This document shows, piece after piece, positions 24,296 to 35,766 of a DNA stretch of 64,000 bases. The position numbers and the translations under genes are program-made. This DNA is from Labia minor. Lineage: Eukaryota > Arthropoda > Insecta > Dermaptera > Spongiphoridae. Under the pieces are notes generated by a model. That model worked only from the letters and a program-made list of their open reading frames with translations. It was not told the DNA's origin and made no database searches. Numbering within the stretch: position 1 is the stretch's first letter; each line of letters begins with the position of its first letter. The stretch is from NCBI GenBank assembly GCA_963082975.1, contig OY720350.1, positions 20,802,910-20,866,909 of the forward strand, in the 5' to 3' direction.

Positions 24296-24573
24296 CTGAC
24301 TTTTGTACGTCTTACGCAAGAACAACGCCTATCAAGTCGGTTATATCAATGAGGTGTCTTATTATCAGTAGAACAGGTTCTATCAACCTTTACCTTGATT
24401 TTCTTAATCGGAGGCGCTTGCTATCAAGTAGCTTTCCCAATTTTGATCCCGGGGGCTGGGTTGACTCCGACCCATAGACCCCAGCTAGTGAAATTCCCTT
24501 GCAAGGCCCTGGACTTGAACCCGGGACCACGGGAATGTGAGGCAGCTTCGCTAACCGCTCACCCTGTGGCGCC
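24296..24573 (-). mobile_element. tRNA-derived SINE, copy 2 (best copy)
   Basis: On the minus strand the 278-bp element begins with GGCGCCACAGGGTGAGCGG and continues with TTAGCGAAGC: a tRNA-like 5' half with an A-box-like segment. An exact B box, GGTTCAAGTCC, follows at 24511-24521, as in Pol III-transcribed SINEs. The non-tRNA body runs to 24296, where the plus strand has an A-run, so the SINE's own tail is T-rich rather than A-rich. A possible short target duplication (ttttttcaa-like words) occurs at about 24277-24286 and 24580-24590. Confidence 0.75.
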
Positions 24574-26117
24574 TTAGATTTTTTCAAAATTTAATTATAA
24601 TATTTCTTAGTAAAAATATTTAAGTTATTTAAGTTTATTGTTTTAGATTAGGTAATATATATTATAATAATATATAGCAAAGAGTGCATTCTATAAAATC
24701 TATAAATTTCACTACAAATTTATTTTTATTTATAATAAAAAAAAGTAATTAATTTTTGGAATTATTAAAAAATATTATAAATAATATGTGTATTGATAAT
24801 AACTATTATATTTTATTCGTGTTATTCAGGGTTGTTAAGTTGAAATTGAAAAAATATCAAAATATATTTTCTCTAATAAATAAATTATTAGTATCTTTAA
24901 AAAAATTTAATTATTTAATACTGCCCTTTTATTAAGTTTGATTTATATTATTCAATTAGAATTGGAAGTGAGGAAACAGATGACAACTATTAGAATATTA
25001 GTAGAATTATTAATTTTGTATTTTATTCTTTTTATAACATTTTTTTTTTAATAAAATGAAATTAACATCAATCGTAATGATTATTTATTTATTTGTTTTT
25101 TAAGGAAAATTATTTGTTCAGGGATGTCAAGAAAAAAAAACATACAAGGATCAAAATGGCCCAACAGAAAAGCAAATAATCATTGTTATTTCTTTTCAAT
25201 CAAAATGTATTATGTTCTTTTCAATTTGAACTAAAAAAAAAAAATTAACTAAATTTAACAAATGATAATATCTACTGTCAACTATTACTATCATTGAAAC
25301 CACAACAAATTTTTTTTTTAACTTAAGAAAAATAAAATGATTTCTATGTATTCTATCAGATCGATTCAATTGCTTCCATGAATGTTGTATAAGAAGATAA
25401 TAATACACATGTGTCTTATTTTTTTTCATGCTTTTGGATTCTTTAACCATTTATTCTCCAGTTATGAGTGAATCAAAAGGTCAAAAGTCCCAGCCAAAAG
25501 ATGAACCAAGAAAAAGAGCTACAAATCTTTTTTTTCTTTCTTTAAAAAAAAAAAAGAAAAACTTTATTCTTTAATATAAACTTGACAGCATGAAAAAAGA
25601 CAGTTTAACTTTAAAAAGATATATATTTCTATTAAGAAAAATATACATAAATATACTATAAATAAATAAATAATTAAAAAAAAAAATAAATTAAGATAAA
25701 TGCTTTTACTAGTAATTTTATTCACAGTTAAATAGAAATGAAATAATTGAATTAGGTAAATATATATGAATAAATTTAATTATTTTTTTCTCACCAAATA
25801 ATTATTTTATACTTTTTAGTGTGACATTTTTTATATTTACTTTATCAACCAGTAGCGAGTTTCATCTACTAATGAAAAGCTAAATGAAGTTGAAGTTGAA
25901 ATCAGCAGAACGTTTATGACAGAAAAAAAAAATTAACTTAAAAACATGAGGGACAACGTATCAAATAGACAATTTTAAGTTTATTCAATTTTAATTAATA
26001 GTTATAATATTAAAAAAATATAAGAAATAAATAAATGATAAATTATTATTATATTTGTTAATATATATTTTTATATTAATAATTTAAAGATATAAAACTT
26101 ACTCTCTAAAGGTGAAT
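24574..26117. other. No gene seen
   Basis: AT-rich with several A- and T-runs. No convincing exon or element. Confidence 0.5.
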
Positions 26118-26646
26118 TATTAAATTGGTTTAAAAAACGGGAAGCTTCAGGGATTTGGATGAATCTTTGCCAGTGGATTCCTTTTTTATTTCCAAAGAGA
26201 AACTTTCCTTATAAAATATTTCTCGGTCGGTTCTAGTTTCCCATATAATGATTAGTTGGACAGGTAAACTAGTTATGAATGAGCAGCCATTTAATAATGT
26301 TTTATTTACTAATGCATAATTATTCACTTTTTTACTTATTTTCAGATTTTTTTCAGTTCGGTTTGGATATAGAAAAATTATTTAATTAATTATTTTTTTA
26401 ATTTTCATATACCCAAACCGAACTGAAAAAAACCCCGAAAATTAGTGAATCCCTCTGCTGGACAAATAATAAATCATGGTAGCTAAATTGAATATTAATG
26501 GATTTATTTGCAAATTCTAATCATTTTTATCTTGTAAATCAGAAGAGACCGAGAAAGATTGCATAACGAAAGTTTCTTTGAAATTAAAAAAGGAATCCAC
26601 TGGCAAAGATTCATCCAAATCGCTGAAGCTTTCCGTCTTGTAAACC
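26118..26646. repeat. Imperfect foldback (long palindrome)
   Basis: Outer arms 26118-26240 and 26540-26646 are inverted copies sharing 'gatttggatgaatctttgcc', 'agtggattcc' and 'ctcggtc'. An inner inverted pair, 'ttcagttcggtttgg' (near 26350) and 'ccaaaccgaactgaa' (near 26412), shares almost the same centre (about 26385). The intermediate arm sequence has diverged. This looks like one old foldback element or inverted duplication rather than two structures. The 65-codon minus frame across the left arm has no known domain. Confidence 0.7.
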
Positions 26647-27039
26647 AATTACCATTAAATGAATTAATTTAATTAAAATCAAACGCAATTGAAATTCATT
26701 TATGATTAAATATGTATTTATATCATTTTATGTTATCTCTCTTTCTCTCTATCTCTCTCTATATATATGGTATATATTGGTACATTTTCCCCTAAATGAT
26801 AGGGTGCATTAAAACGCACAAGCTAGGGTGCCAGGGGGTAATTTGAAGCTTTGTTTAGCTTGAAATAAATTAAAAAACAAATATTTTCTGTTTTTTATTA
26901 GTTATTGATAAAATGTATAACCTATGTTCAAATACGAGTATATAAGAAGGTTGTGAAGTAATTTCATAGTAATCGGATAATAATTTTGAGTCGATAAGCC
27001 AATAGAGGGGTGGGCCATGGTAAAAAGTCATCCGACTTT
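26647..27039. other. No gene seen; (CT)n and (TA)n tracts
   Basis: Short CT-rich and TA tracts near 26735-26770. A 'caggggg' word at 26831 might mark a partner end for the hAT-like end at 27156, but the match is poor. Confidence 0.35.
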
Positions 27040-27156
27040 TTTCTTTTTTAGAACCATACTGAAAAAAAAAATCGAAAATTTTCAAAAGTTTGCGGGCACT
27101 TGAATTTCCTTTGCGCTCCCCAAGGAAGGCGCGCCCCACAGGTTGGAAACCGTTGC
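27040..27156. mobile_element. hAT-type element end (solo or degraded)
   Basis: The right end reads GGCGCGCCCCACAGGTTGG then AAACCGTTG. Its reverse complement, CAACGGTTTCCAACCTGTG, matches the terminal repeat of the innermost hAT element at 30097 (CAGTGTTTTCCAACCTGTG). It also carries the internal 'tagaaccatactgaaaaaa' phrase. No certain left end. Confidence 0.5.
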
Positions 27157-28490
27157 TATAAGCCTTTCGTTTTCTAGAGTAGACAAACTGATAAAAATAA
27201 TTGTATAATTGGATTTTCCAGATCATGAAACGTAAAGAAATTCAAAAAATTTTACTTTCTGAGCAATGTGCAGCTAAAAATTACAGATTACTTTTATATC
27301 TACTATATATAGAGAGAGAGCGAGATTGATACAGGATACAGGATTATTTATTTGTAAATAAACACTCTAAAGGGCTGGTAATATTCATTTTAGATGAAAT
27401 TTGAAATAAAAACAAAATAAAAATATTGAAGACAAGATAATTAAGTCAAATAATAATTATTATTATTATTATAAGATTATAACCAATAAAAATAAATTTT
27501 GAGTATATATATTTCTTTTCAAGAAATGTGTCCATTTGTTTATTTTTTATTTTCTACCATTTAACTATTGATTGATCCATGTTTAACATTATTACTATCA
27601 TTTTTACTAAATATTGATAAAATATTAAGTTATTTAGCCTTGAATACGATAAAGACATTGGTTAAAAGTTTAAATAATATATTATATTTCTGTGTTCTTA
27701 TCAATCCCCCTAAACTTATAATCAACTCTATTTCATTATTAATTTAGATTGGTATTTTTTTTTTGTTTGATTATCTTTTGCTGACTTCTAGGACTCGCAT
27801 TCAAAGAATGAATGAATCGTTTTATTCACTCAGCAAGATCTAATATAATACAAAATTCTTTCTTATCTTTAATAATATTTCTCGTTTTGGTATTATTTAT
27901 TTTTTAACAAGAAGAAGATTTATTAGTGAATTGATTAATTCATTAATGAATAAATAAGTGAAAAGCTTTGGAGAAGATTACTGTCGATTTAATAAAAAAA
28001 AAAAAAATTAAAGAAATAATAAAAAGGAAAATGTATCAATTTAATTTACAATCGATTGTATCCTAAAATCATTTATTTCACGATGATATAGTCATTAAGT
28101 TGAAATATGGTATATTAGTAAAATATGTATACGATAAATTAGTATAGTTGATGTATTTATATATAAAAAATAAAATTTATTACAATCTTCAATTTACACA
28201 AATATCTACAAAAAATTTACTATTTAAATTATAAATATAATAACATATAACAAGCGAATTCTTATTAATACAATAAAATTATTTAATATATTGAACAGCG
28301 TTGTTCAATTTTAATCGTTTTGTTCAAATAATGTTTTTATATTTTATAATTTAAATTTACTTTTGCTATTGTATTTATGGGATTTTTACTGTAAAAAATA
28401 TCATTTCATTTAAAATTCAACTTTAGTTTTATACATTAAAATAAAAAATGTATATATTGAATTTTTTAATTACATTTTTTAACTGTAATA
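27157..28490. other. No gene seen
   Basis: AT-rich, with a short (GA)n run at about 27311-27322. Nothing recognised. Confidence 0.5.
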
Positions 28491-28494
28491 CATA

Positions 28495-28805
28495 TAGGGT
28501 AAAGTATACATTCGTTGGCCCCGAGGCAGTCATTGGCCCCCTATCACTAAAACACAAATAATAAAAGATTTTTATTTTACAAATTGCGCTATTAACTATT
28601 ATGGTTATGTAATAATATTTTTTAAGATTTTTTTTTAAAGTGTTTATTGAAAATGTGTGTGTGTGTCATGAGAAAATGATTTTTTTTTATTCATCAAAAT
28701 GCCATAGTACCTAATTTGACACAGATTGTTCCGCAATTTGCCCAGATATGCATTAAAGAAAGCTTGGAATTGCTTAAGGGGGCCAACGACTGTATGCTTT
28801 ATCCA
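28495..28805. mobile_element. MITE with 'cgttggcccc' inverted ends, TA flanked
   Basis: The left end TAGGGTAAAGTATACATTCG then TTGGCCCC and the reverse complement of the right end (TGGATAAAGCATACAGTCG then TTGGCCCC) form an inverted repeat of about 28 bp with a few differences. TA lies at both borders, as in Tc1/mariner-type insertions. About 311 bp, no coding part. Confidence 0.65.
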
Positions 28806-29000
28806 TAAAGGATCATCTAAAAAGTATTTTCCGATTTTTGCCAATAAATGCATAAGGGACCCTACATCGGTACCACTAATCAGTTAGTACGCTCGTTTTG
28901 ACAGTTTTGTTATTCATTGTTTTGATTAAAAGTTACACAAGATCGAAAATGAGTGAAATTTCTGAAGAAATCCGTCATTTGATGCTTTTTCACTATAGAA
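28806..29000 (+). mobile_element. Mariner 5' end with transposase start
   Basis: Begins with a mariner-like end (ctaaaaagtattttccgatt), then a 5' leader, then ATG at 28949 giving MSEISEEIRHLMLFHYRKD, which resembles the N-terminal helix region of mariner transposases (I-R-H-x-x-L-F-x-Y-x-x-G-like). Soon after, the sequence becomes AT-rich and the similarity ends. It abuts the MITE at 28495-28805. Confidence 0.55.
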
Positions 29001-29645
29001 AAGACTACTACATACAAAAGATTATTAATTATTTAAATATTTTTTAAAAATGTCAGAAATACACTTATTCTTAATAATGTTTATTATTTATCTTTGTTAA
29101 GTATGTTTAAAAAAAAATAAAATAAAATAAAATGACTGATAAAATAAAATAAATTTTAAAAACTATTCTAAAAATGCCTAAATATATTTTTAATATATGT
29201 TTTTGATATTTTGCAAGATTTATTATTATAAATCCCAAGATAAAATACAATTTCATAAAACAAAACAAAAATATATAATTAAATTTTTATATTAAATTGA
29301 TTTAGAATAAAATTAATTAAGAATATAATAGAATCAATAATTTAATATGATTAATTTTTAATAATTAAATTAAAGATAAACCTTATATAAGATTTATATA
29401 TAAAATATATATAAATGAATTAATAATTTTTAAATTAAATTGCTATTGAAAGTTATTCTTACATATATATATATATTTACTTGAAAATGTATGTAAGGAA
29501 TTAAATTGATTGATAACGAAACTAAGCCATTCAGAATATTTTTCTTTTTTCATAATTATTTTTTTTTTAAAGTTAATTTAATTAAATCTTTTTCGATAAC
29601 CAGAGAATTTTCCAACCTAGATAAATGAAACATTTATTAACATTA
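29001..29645. other. No gene seen
   Basis: Very AT-rich; nothing recognised. Confidence 0.5.
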
Positions 29646-29792
29646 TATATACACAGCGGCTTCGGGCCGGGGGGGGGGGCACGGGCCCCCCAAAACATTG
29701 TGCAAAAAATAAATTTAAAAGTGATTAGTTTTGTAACTGAGAACCCAAAAGTAAAATAACATCTTTAAATTACGTACAAGTATAGTCTAAAC

Positions 29793-30697
29793 CAGTGATC
29801 GCAATTACGTGGCACGCTTCGAAATTTTGCTGGCGCGCGTTATAAAAATATGTAAAAAAAAATTTTGTCGCACCACACAGGTTTAAAAATTTCTCCGCGC
29901 GAAGTTATCTTACGGTCACCGTAAATGAAGATTCCGAATCAGTTCTCATCATTAAAATAGCTAGCAATAGCTGCATTAACAGTATTTCCTTCAACTTACT
30001 TTTGGGAATTCTTATTTTCTCAAATGAATATAATTTTAACCAAAACCAGAAACAGAATACATGTAATATTACATATCAAATTTAGACCACTTAAAGCAGT
30101 GTTTTCCAACCTGTGGGGCGCGCCCCCCTTGGGGGGCGCGAGACTATTATAAGGGGCGCGCGAATGTATTAGAACCAATTTTTTTTCTAAAATCTATAAT
30201 AATCTATAATATGTTTTTGCTTAATTGAGTGTGTGGGTGTGTAATGTGTATGTGTTATTTTGTAGCCCATTAAATAAATTACTATATTATGTGAGTATTT
30301 ATGAAATTAAATTATTAAAAAAATTAAGGGGGTGCAAGAATTTTTTTTAAAAAAGGGGGGCGCCGGTACAGAGAGGTTGGAAACCACCGACTTAGCGTCA
30401 CAATTTATACAAAAAAGATCTCATACTGGTCAACTGTAGAAAATATAGTGTTTCTTTCTAATTGAAGTAAACTTTTAATGTTCAATTTTTGATATATTAT
30501 TTTTTTTCGTTTAGTAAGTTCTTGATATTTTTTTTTGATTACATATATAGGAGTTTTGAATAAAATATAAAAACGAATAAGTACATATTAATTTCTGATA
30601 TTTTTCAATACTATTTTATTTTATGGCGCGCCAAAATATTGGTTTGAACAGAAACATCTTTTTTGGCACGATACCCAAAATCTAATTGCGACCACTG
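29793..30697. mobile_element. Middle hAT-type element of the nest
   Basis: Terminal inverted repeats CAGTGATCGCAATTA and, reversed, CAGTGGTCGCAATTA (14 of 15) with a perfect 8-bp target duplication gtctaaac at 29785-29792 and 30698-30705. Sub-terminal GC-rich blocks (ggcacg, ggcgcgc) also mirror each other. No transposase. It contains the innermost element at 30097-30389. Confidence 0.85.
30097..30389. mobile_element. Innermost hAT-type MITE of the nest
   Basis: Ends CAGTGTTTTCCAACCTGTG and, reversed, CGGTGGTTTCCAACCTC, followed by strings of G and C (ggggcgcg) typical of this MITE group. Flanking octamers acttaaag (30089-30096) and acttagcg (30390-30397) agree at 6 of 8. 293 bp, non-coding. 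Confidence 0.8.
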
Positions 30698-30802
30698 GTC
30701 TAAACGTTATCAATAAATAAATAATTTATTTTGTCAAAATTTTTCCCCGGACCCCCTCCTGCCCCCCAAAATAATAGATTACGCTACGCCACTGTATATA
30801 CA

Positions 30803-31496
30803 TATATATAAATTAATTGAAATCATTAGAATCGAACATCAATTTAATAAGTATTTTATCTTTGTTTAATATATCTACATAAATATGTTTTGCCACAATC
30901 TTAAATTCATTTTCATATTTAACCATAAAATTGACAATGCAAATAGATACTATGTATATATTGAGATAAGAAAAAAAAATATTACAATTTCAATTTATTT
31001 TTAGATAAAGAAAAATAGATTATAAATAAAGAATACAAGACTTCCTGATTGTGTTTTGGATTCATTTAAAATTTTTTTTAACTATTTAGAATTGAATTTA
31101 TCGTGTGTTTTGAAAGAGAAACATATGAGGGCACTCAGCTGAGAGAAAAACGAAAATATCCCAATCCTCTTGGTTATATATATGTGAAACACGTTAAGGA
31201 AATCCAATTATTTCCTTATTTCCTAAAGCTTTATAATAAACAACAGTCCATTAGGAGAACCCACATATTGATTTTGAGAAAATTCTTTCTTTCTTATTTA
31301 TTTTATTTATAATTGAAATAAAAACATTTCAATTGAAATATCTCATCAGAGAAATTTATATATATAATATTATATAGATAAATTACAATAATGAATTAGA
31401 GAAGTAAAAATTAAATTAAAATACTAATCTATTAATGTTATTATATAACCTAATAGAATGAAAAATTGTACAATAAAACTTTGAAGAAAAAAACAT
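30803..31496. other. No gene seen
   Basis: AT-rich. The 69-codon frame at 31103-31312 shows no recognisable feature. Confidence 0.5.
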
Positions 31497-32150
31497 GAGA
31501 TGTGGCCAGGCACAGAACCGACCGACGATTTGAAATAAATTAATTTCCAGCTACTTTTAGCTACATTGGATTTTTATTTGTTATTTTACCAGTTAGTTTA
31601 ATGTCGAATTAAAATTTATATCATATTTAATCCGACCTATATATATAATTATTATTATATTTAAGCCCCAGCGAGCGCCAGGTACATAGTCGCAGCTATG
31701 CTGCGTCTTTGGGCCGGGAGAATTAGATATTTTGCGCGAGTTTAAAATTTATAAATTCTTTATTTTTTTTTCTCTGAATTGACTTTACGTTGAGCGCTAG
31801 TATTCCATGAGAATAATTAGAAATATTACATATATCGATTTTTTAGTAAAAATTATTTTTGTATAGAAAGTATTAAAAAAAATACTTTGTAAACCACCAC
31901 TTCCGGTTTTTGATATGCACTAAAACGAATTCATGCTACTATCAAATTCATCAAAATCCGTTGAGCCGTTCAAGCTGTACACATCTATACGGACGGACGG
32001 CCGGAGGGACAGACGGACGGACAGACATCATGCTAAAAATATTTTTTTTTGTTAACAAAATGCATGATTCGTGGAGATATATAAAAATCTTCACATGTGA
32101 AATTTGATGTGAAAACAATACCTCCTTTCCTATCATCGGTCGAAAAAAAA
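31497..32150. mobile_element. Diverged relative of element E1
   Basis: Left part (gatgtggccaggcac, then aaccgaccgacgatttgaaa) matches the terminal repeat of E1 at 54550. Right part carries the E1 interior: 'atcaaaatccgttgagccgt', a (GGAC/AGAC)n tract near 31990-32025, 'catcatgctaaaaat' and 'atgcatgattcgtggagata'. Between them is sequence not seen in E1 (31660-31840, including an inverted GCAGC/GCTGC word). An older, rearranged copy. Confidence 0.6.
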
Positions 32151-32820
32151 TGTTAAATGACAAAGAAGATAAATTAAAGATGACAATTAGTCGAAATAAA
32201 CTCAAACGACCCTTCGATAGGTATATCAACTACTTTAGTTTAACTCAGATTATTTATTATACTAAATATACTATATTAAATACCATTATACTAAATATAA
32301 CTTCTTTAATATCTATTATACTCTATGTATTTATTTATAATTATTTCTTTCTAAAGACATCATAAATTTTGATAGTAAAATCAATTAAAAAATATAATAA
32401 AATAAATCATTTAAAATTTAATTAAATAAACTACTTAATTAGATTACAGTTTAAATAATATAAGCAAAGAATTTAATAAAACTTTTCTTTCTCTTTGAAC
32501 ACGAATTTAATATATTTAAAAAAAGTTTTTGTTTATATCGATTTTTTTGAATAATATATATATATAGTTGAGAATAAATATTATAAGTTTAATTTGTTTG
32601 ACATTTCGCTTTCATTTTCCCCTTGGCGACCCCTAACATTTCTTATTATTTTAAATTTAAATTGATACATGCGAAATTTACTGCCAGTCTCACTTCAATT
32701 TATAAAAACAAACATACCTTATATGAAATAATACTTTTTTTATTTTAACTAAGAAATCAGAAATATTGTAAAACATTTGTTCTAATAAAAATAGGAACAT
32801 CATAGTGGAGGTATACTATT
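32151..32820. other. No gene seen
   Basis: AT-rich; a 71-codon chance frame only. Confidence 0.5.
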
Positions 32821-32828
32821 ATATATAC

Positions 32829-34002
32829 CAGGGCTTCGAACCGTTATTTTTTTCGTTTCGGTTTTCGTTCCGGTTCAATAAAAAAAAAAAATATCAGTTC
32901 GGTTCCGGTTTTCGTTCCGGCAAAAATAACGGTTTTTTTCGGTTTTCGGTTTTCGGTTTAGCTCCGATTAATTAATTTTAAAGACCTTTTATTTGTATTA
33001 GAAATTTAGGTCGGGGTATGCCGAGTCTGCCATAAATATATAAAAATATTTCTTGCTACCACCCTAAATCATACTACATGAATTGATACAATATAATATA
33101 AATAATAATAATTAATTAAAGGTATAATAATTAGAAGTATATAATATAAGATGTTAATATAATTTATTAAACTAAACAAATAAGTATGAATATTTTTTTA
33201 CATCCTTCTACTTTCAAACACTCAACAAACGAAACAAATTCGTATATTTAATGTTAAAGTATACAGGATTCTTGGATATATTTACTTATAATTATAACTA
33301 GAATTATAAAAGATGAAAATTATACCTCTAATTATTAAAATATCTTCTAATATATTTTTATTTAAACTATTTCTATTGTCTCGTAAAATAAACTTTAAAC
33401 CAGAGAAAGCTCTTTCAACACTAACTTGTGTTACAGTATCTCCTAAAACCACCATTGCAATTTTGTTAAAATGAGGATATGTATTTTTATTTTCCTCCCA
33501 AAATTCTAAAATAAGTTTTTTACTGTCTAATCTTCGTACTTGGTCAAAGGTATTCAATATTTGTTTAAATTTATTTAATAATTTTATTTATATTTATGAA
33601 TCATTTTCTTTATATCAATACATAACCCTGTAACAAATGGATAAATAATTTAAAAAATTAATACTATCATTAAATCAAAATATCAGTATTAAACAAACGA
33701 TGAAAACATTAAATTCTGTATTGCGACTACGAGACGCTGCCAACACAACCGAAGGGAGAGTATGACTAGGACACTAATTTTTGAAACAAAGTTTTTAGCG
33801 ACACCATGCAGTGCGAGGCATAACTAATTGAAAAAAATTCGGGCTTGGGTGTTGCCAAAACACCTCTTGTGGCAACTCTGGATTGAACACGTACTGAACC
33901 GAAATAAACCGATATTATTTTTTTCGGTTCAGCTCCGGTTTTCGTTCCGACAAAAATATCGGTTTTTTTCGGTTTTCGGTTCAGTTCCGGTTCGAAGCCC
34001 TG
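32829..34002 (-). mobile_element. hAT element, deleted, with intact ends
   Basis: Perfect 15-bp terminal inverted repeats, CAGGGCTTCGAACCG, at 32829 and, reversed, at 34002. They are flanked by a perfect 8-bp target duplication atatatac (32821-32828 and 34003-34010). Both sub-terminal regions hold arrays of the short word cggttttcg in variants, as expected for transposase-binding sites. The interior keeps only the C-terminal part of a transposase (33282-33557), so this 1,174-bp copy is an internally deleted derivative of a larger element. Confidence 0.9.
33282..33557 (-). pseudogene. hAT transposase C-terminal (dimerisation) remnant
   Basis: 91 codons. The segment TVTQVSVERAFSGLKFILRD followed by NRNSLN and ILEDILIIRG is the hallmark of the hAT C-terminal dimerisation domain (S-V/A-E-R-x-F-S...R..L). 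Upstream of it, FWEENKNTYPHFNKIAMVVL matches the W-x-x-x...P-x-L-x-x-x-A segment that normally precedes it. The RNase H-like catalytic region and BED zinc finger are absent, so it cannot be an active transposase. It lies inside the element with intact ends described at 32829-34002. Confidence 0.85.
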
Positions 34003-34015
34003 ATATATACTATTA

Positions 34016-34516
34016 CATGGGCTGAAAAGTCCCGAGATTTTTCAATAGGTGACGCCACTAGAAAATTAACATGACTCATTTCGAGAGGCTCATCTGTCAC
34101 AAGTTTATGTATGAAGTATCATGACATTTCGTCCATTCGTTTACAAGCTACAGTCGTTTGAGTGACGCTATTTTCGCCTTCTTAAGAAAAATGGAAAAAC
34201 ACGAATATCGCGCCTTGATGAACTGTTGTTCATGAAGGAGTTGATATGGGATAACATTCCTGCAACCACTGCAATGATTGTTCACAAGTTTTTCCCATTA
34301 AAAAACAATGTTTAATCAAGACGCGATATTCCTGTTTTTCCATTTTTCTTATGAAGGCGAAAGTAGCGTCACTCAAACGACTGTAGCTTGTAAAAACGAA
34401 ATGTCATAATACTTCATACATACATAAACTAGTGACAGATGAGCCTCTCGAAATGAATCATGTTCATTTTCTAGTGGCGTCACCTATTGAAAAATCCCGG
34501 GACTTTTCAGCCCGTG
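34016..34516. mobile_element. Mariner foldback with ~200-bp inverted arms
   Basis: Left arm from 34016 (catgggctgaaaagtccc) and right arm ending at 34516 are inverted copies over about 200 bp with scattered differences. TA dinucleotides flank both ends (34014-34015, 34517-34518). Each arm carries the 5' leader and the first codons of a mariner transposase reading inward (MEKHEYRALMN on the left; MEKQEYRVLI on the right). Only about 100 bp separates the arms, so the element is essentially two mariner 5' ends joined. It starts 14 bp after the hAT element ends. Confidence 0.85.
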
Positions 34517-34521
34517 TAGTA

Positions 34522-35350
34522 TATATATGTACATTATTATTTCAAATCAAATCAAAAGTAAAAGAAGAGAATTATAAGATAAAATATGATCGATGTATAA
34601 ATGAAGTTGACATTGGGGCTTTTAATAAAATCGTGAATCATAAGGGGTAAAAGGAAATGGAAAGGGAAGTTGAATGAATAACTAAACAGATTTGAAAAAG
34701 ATTTATGATAAAGAAGTGCATAGTGTGAAACGCGGGATAAATCCTCAATCCTAGCAAAAAAAAAAAAACTTTTTTAACAAAATATATAGATATCAATAAT
34801 AAATATAATATAAATTATTGCAGGATTTTTAATATTCAATCGCAAAGCTTAATAAATGAAAAAAGCTTTGATATTTATTCAGTTGATATTTATTAATTTT
34901 TTATTGAGAGAGTGGGAGGAAGGGGGGTGGGATTTAAAATTAATTTTTAAAAACTCATATTTATTTGATTTTATATTATCGTATTTTCAAACAAATTTTA
35001 ACTGATATTTTTCATTAAAATGTGAAAAAAAATTTCATTATCGTGAATAGAGTGGTGAGCTTTTCATTTCAACAATTAAACCCAACGTAATAAAGTTCAT
35101 CTGATACTTTTGCAAATATGATTCTGTCTAATATTATCAGGTAATAATATCATTTATAATGGATACTTTGGTTGCATATTCATTAAGCGGACTCTTTTTT
35201 GTATATAATATTTAAATCTATTTTATTTACTCATATTATATTGATGTATAAACATATTTGGAAGGAAATATTTTCTTTATATATGAATTAAAGATTTAAT
35301 TTAATAAATATTGAACAAGAAATAAAAATTAATATTATGAATGAAAGTTA
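34522..35350. other. No gene seen
   Basis: AT-rich with a short G-rich word near 34915-34930. Nothing recognised. Confidence 0.5.
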
Positions 35351-35354
35351 ACTT

Positions 35355-35700
35355 TTTTACTATTACGCAAAAACGGTTTTAGATAGAATAATGAAATTTG
35401 CTACACAGGCATTATTCAAAATTCATAGTTTTCTATTGAGAAATGTAGCTCATTCAGAAGAGGACCATTACCTACGTTTTCATTTTTTCCTCTAAACAGA
35501 CCGTAAAATTAAAGATATATGTTTGACAGTTTTTCACATGATTAAAAATTGTATAACAGTGCTATATATATAGAATTTCAGCTTGATTGAATCGCCAGAA
35601 AGTACCAGAATTAAGTTTTTAACATGTTGGCTGCCAACCACACGCCAGCAAGTGACGTGATGTCATCAACAAAGTGCCAAACACGCACTTGCGCGTAATT
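35355..35700 (-). repeat. Dispersed repeat X, partial, inverted orientation
   Basis: Reverse-orientation copy of X covering 'acgcaaaaacgg', 'gaagaggaccattacc', 'gtaccagaatta' and the 'cacgccagcaagtgacgtg' block. About 65 bp of other DNA separates it from the plus-strand copy at 35767-36290, giving a head-to-head pair. Confidence 0.7.
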
Positions 35701-35766
35701 ATACAATTCTTCAATGAAAAGCTTTAATAATACGTATGTATCACATATTTATCTTATATTACTATT

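Larger units (their letters stand above)
29654..30794. mobile_element. Outer hAT-type element of a triple nest
   Basis: Ends CAGCGGCTTCGGG and, reversed, CAGTGGCGTAGCG. The octamer tatataca flanks it on both sides (29646-29653 and 30795-30802), a perfect 8-bp duplication of the hAT length, though in TA-rich DNA. The inner part is occupied by the element at 29793-30697. Without that insert the element is only about 230 bp. It has no coding region and is the oldest of the three by nesting order. Confidence 0.65.

Noticed and set aside
26870-27226. 118-codon minus-strand frame
   Set aside because: Runs across the hAT-like end at 27040-27156 and AT-rich flanks; no domain seen.
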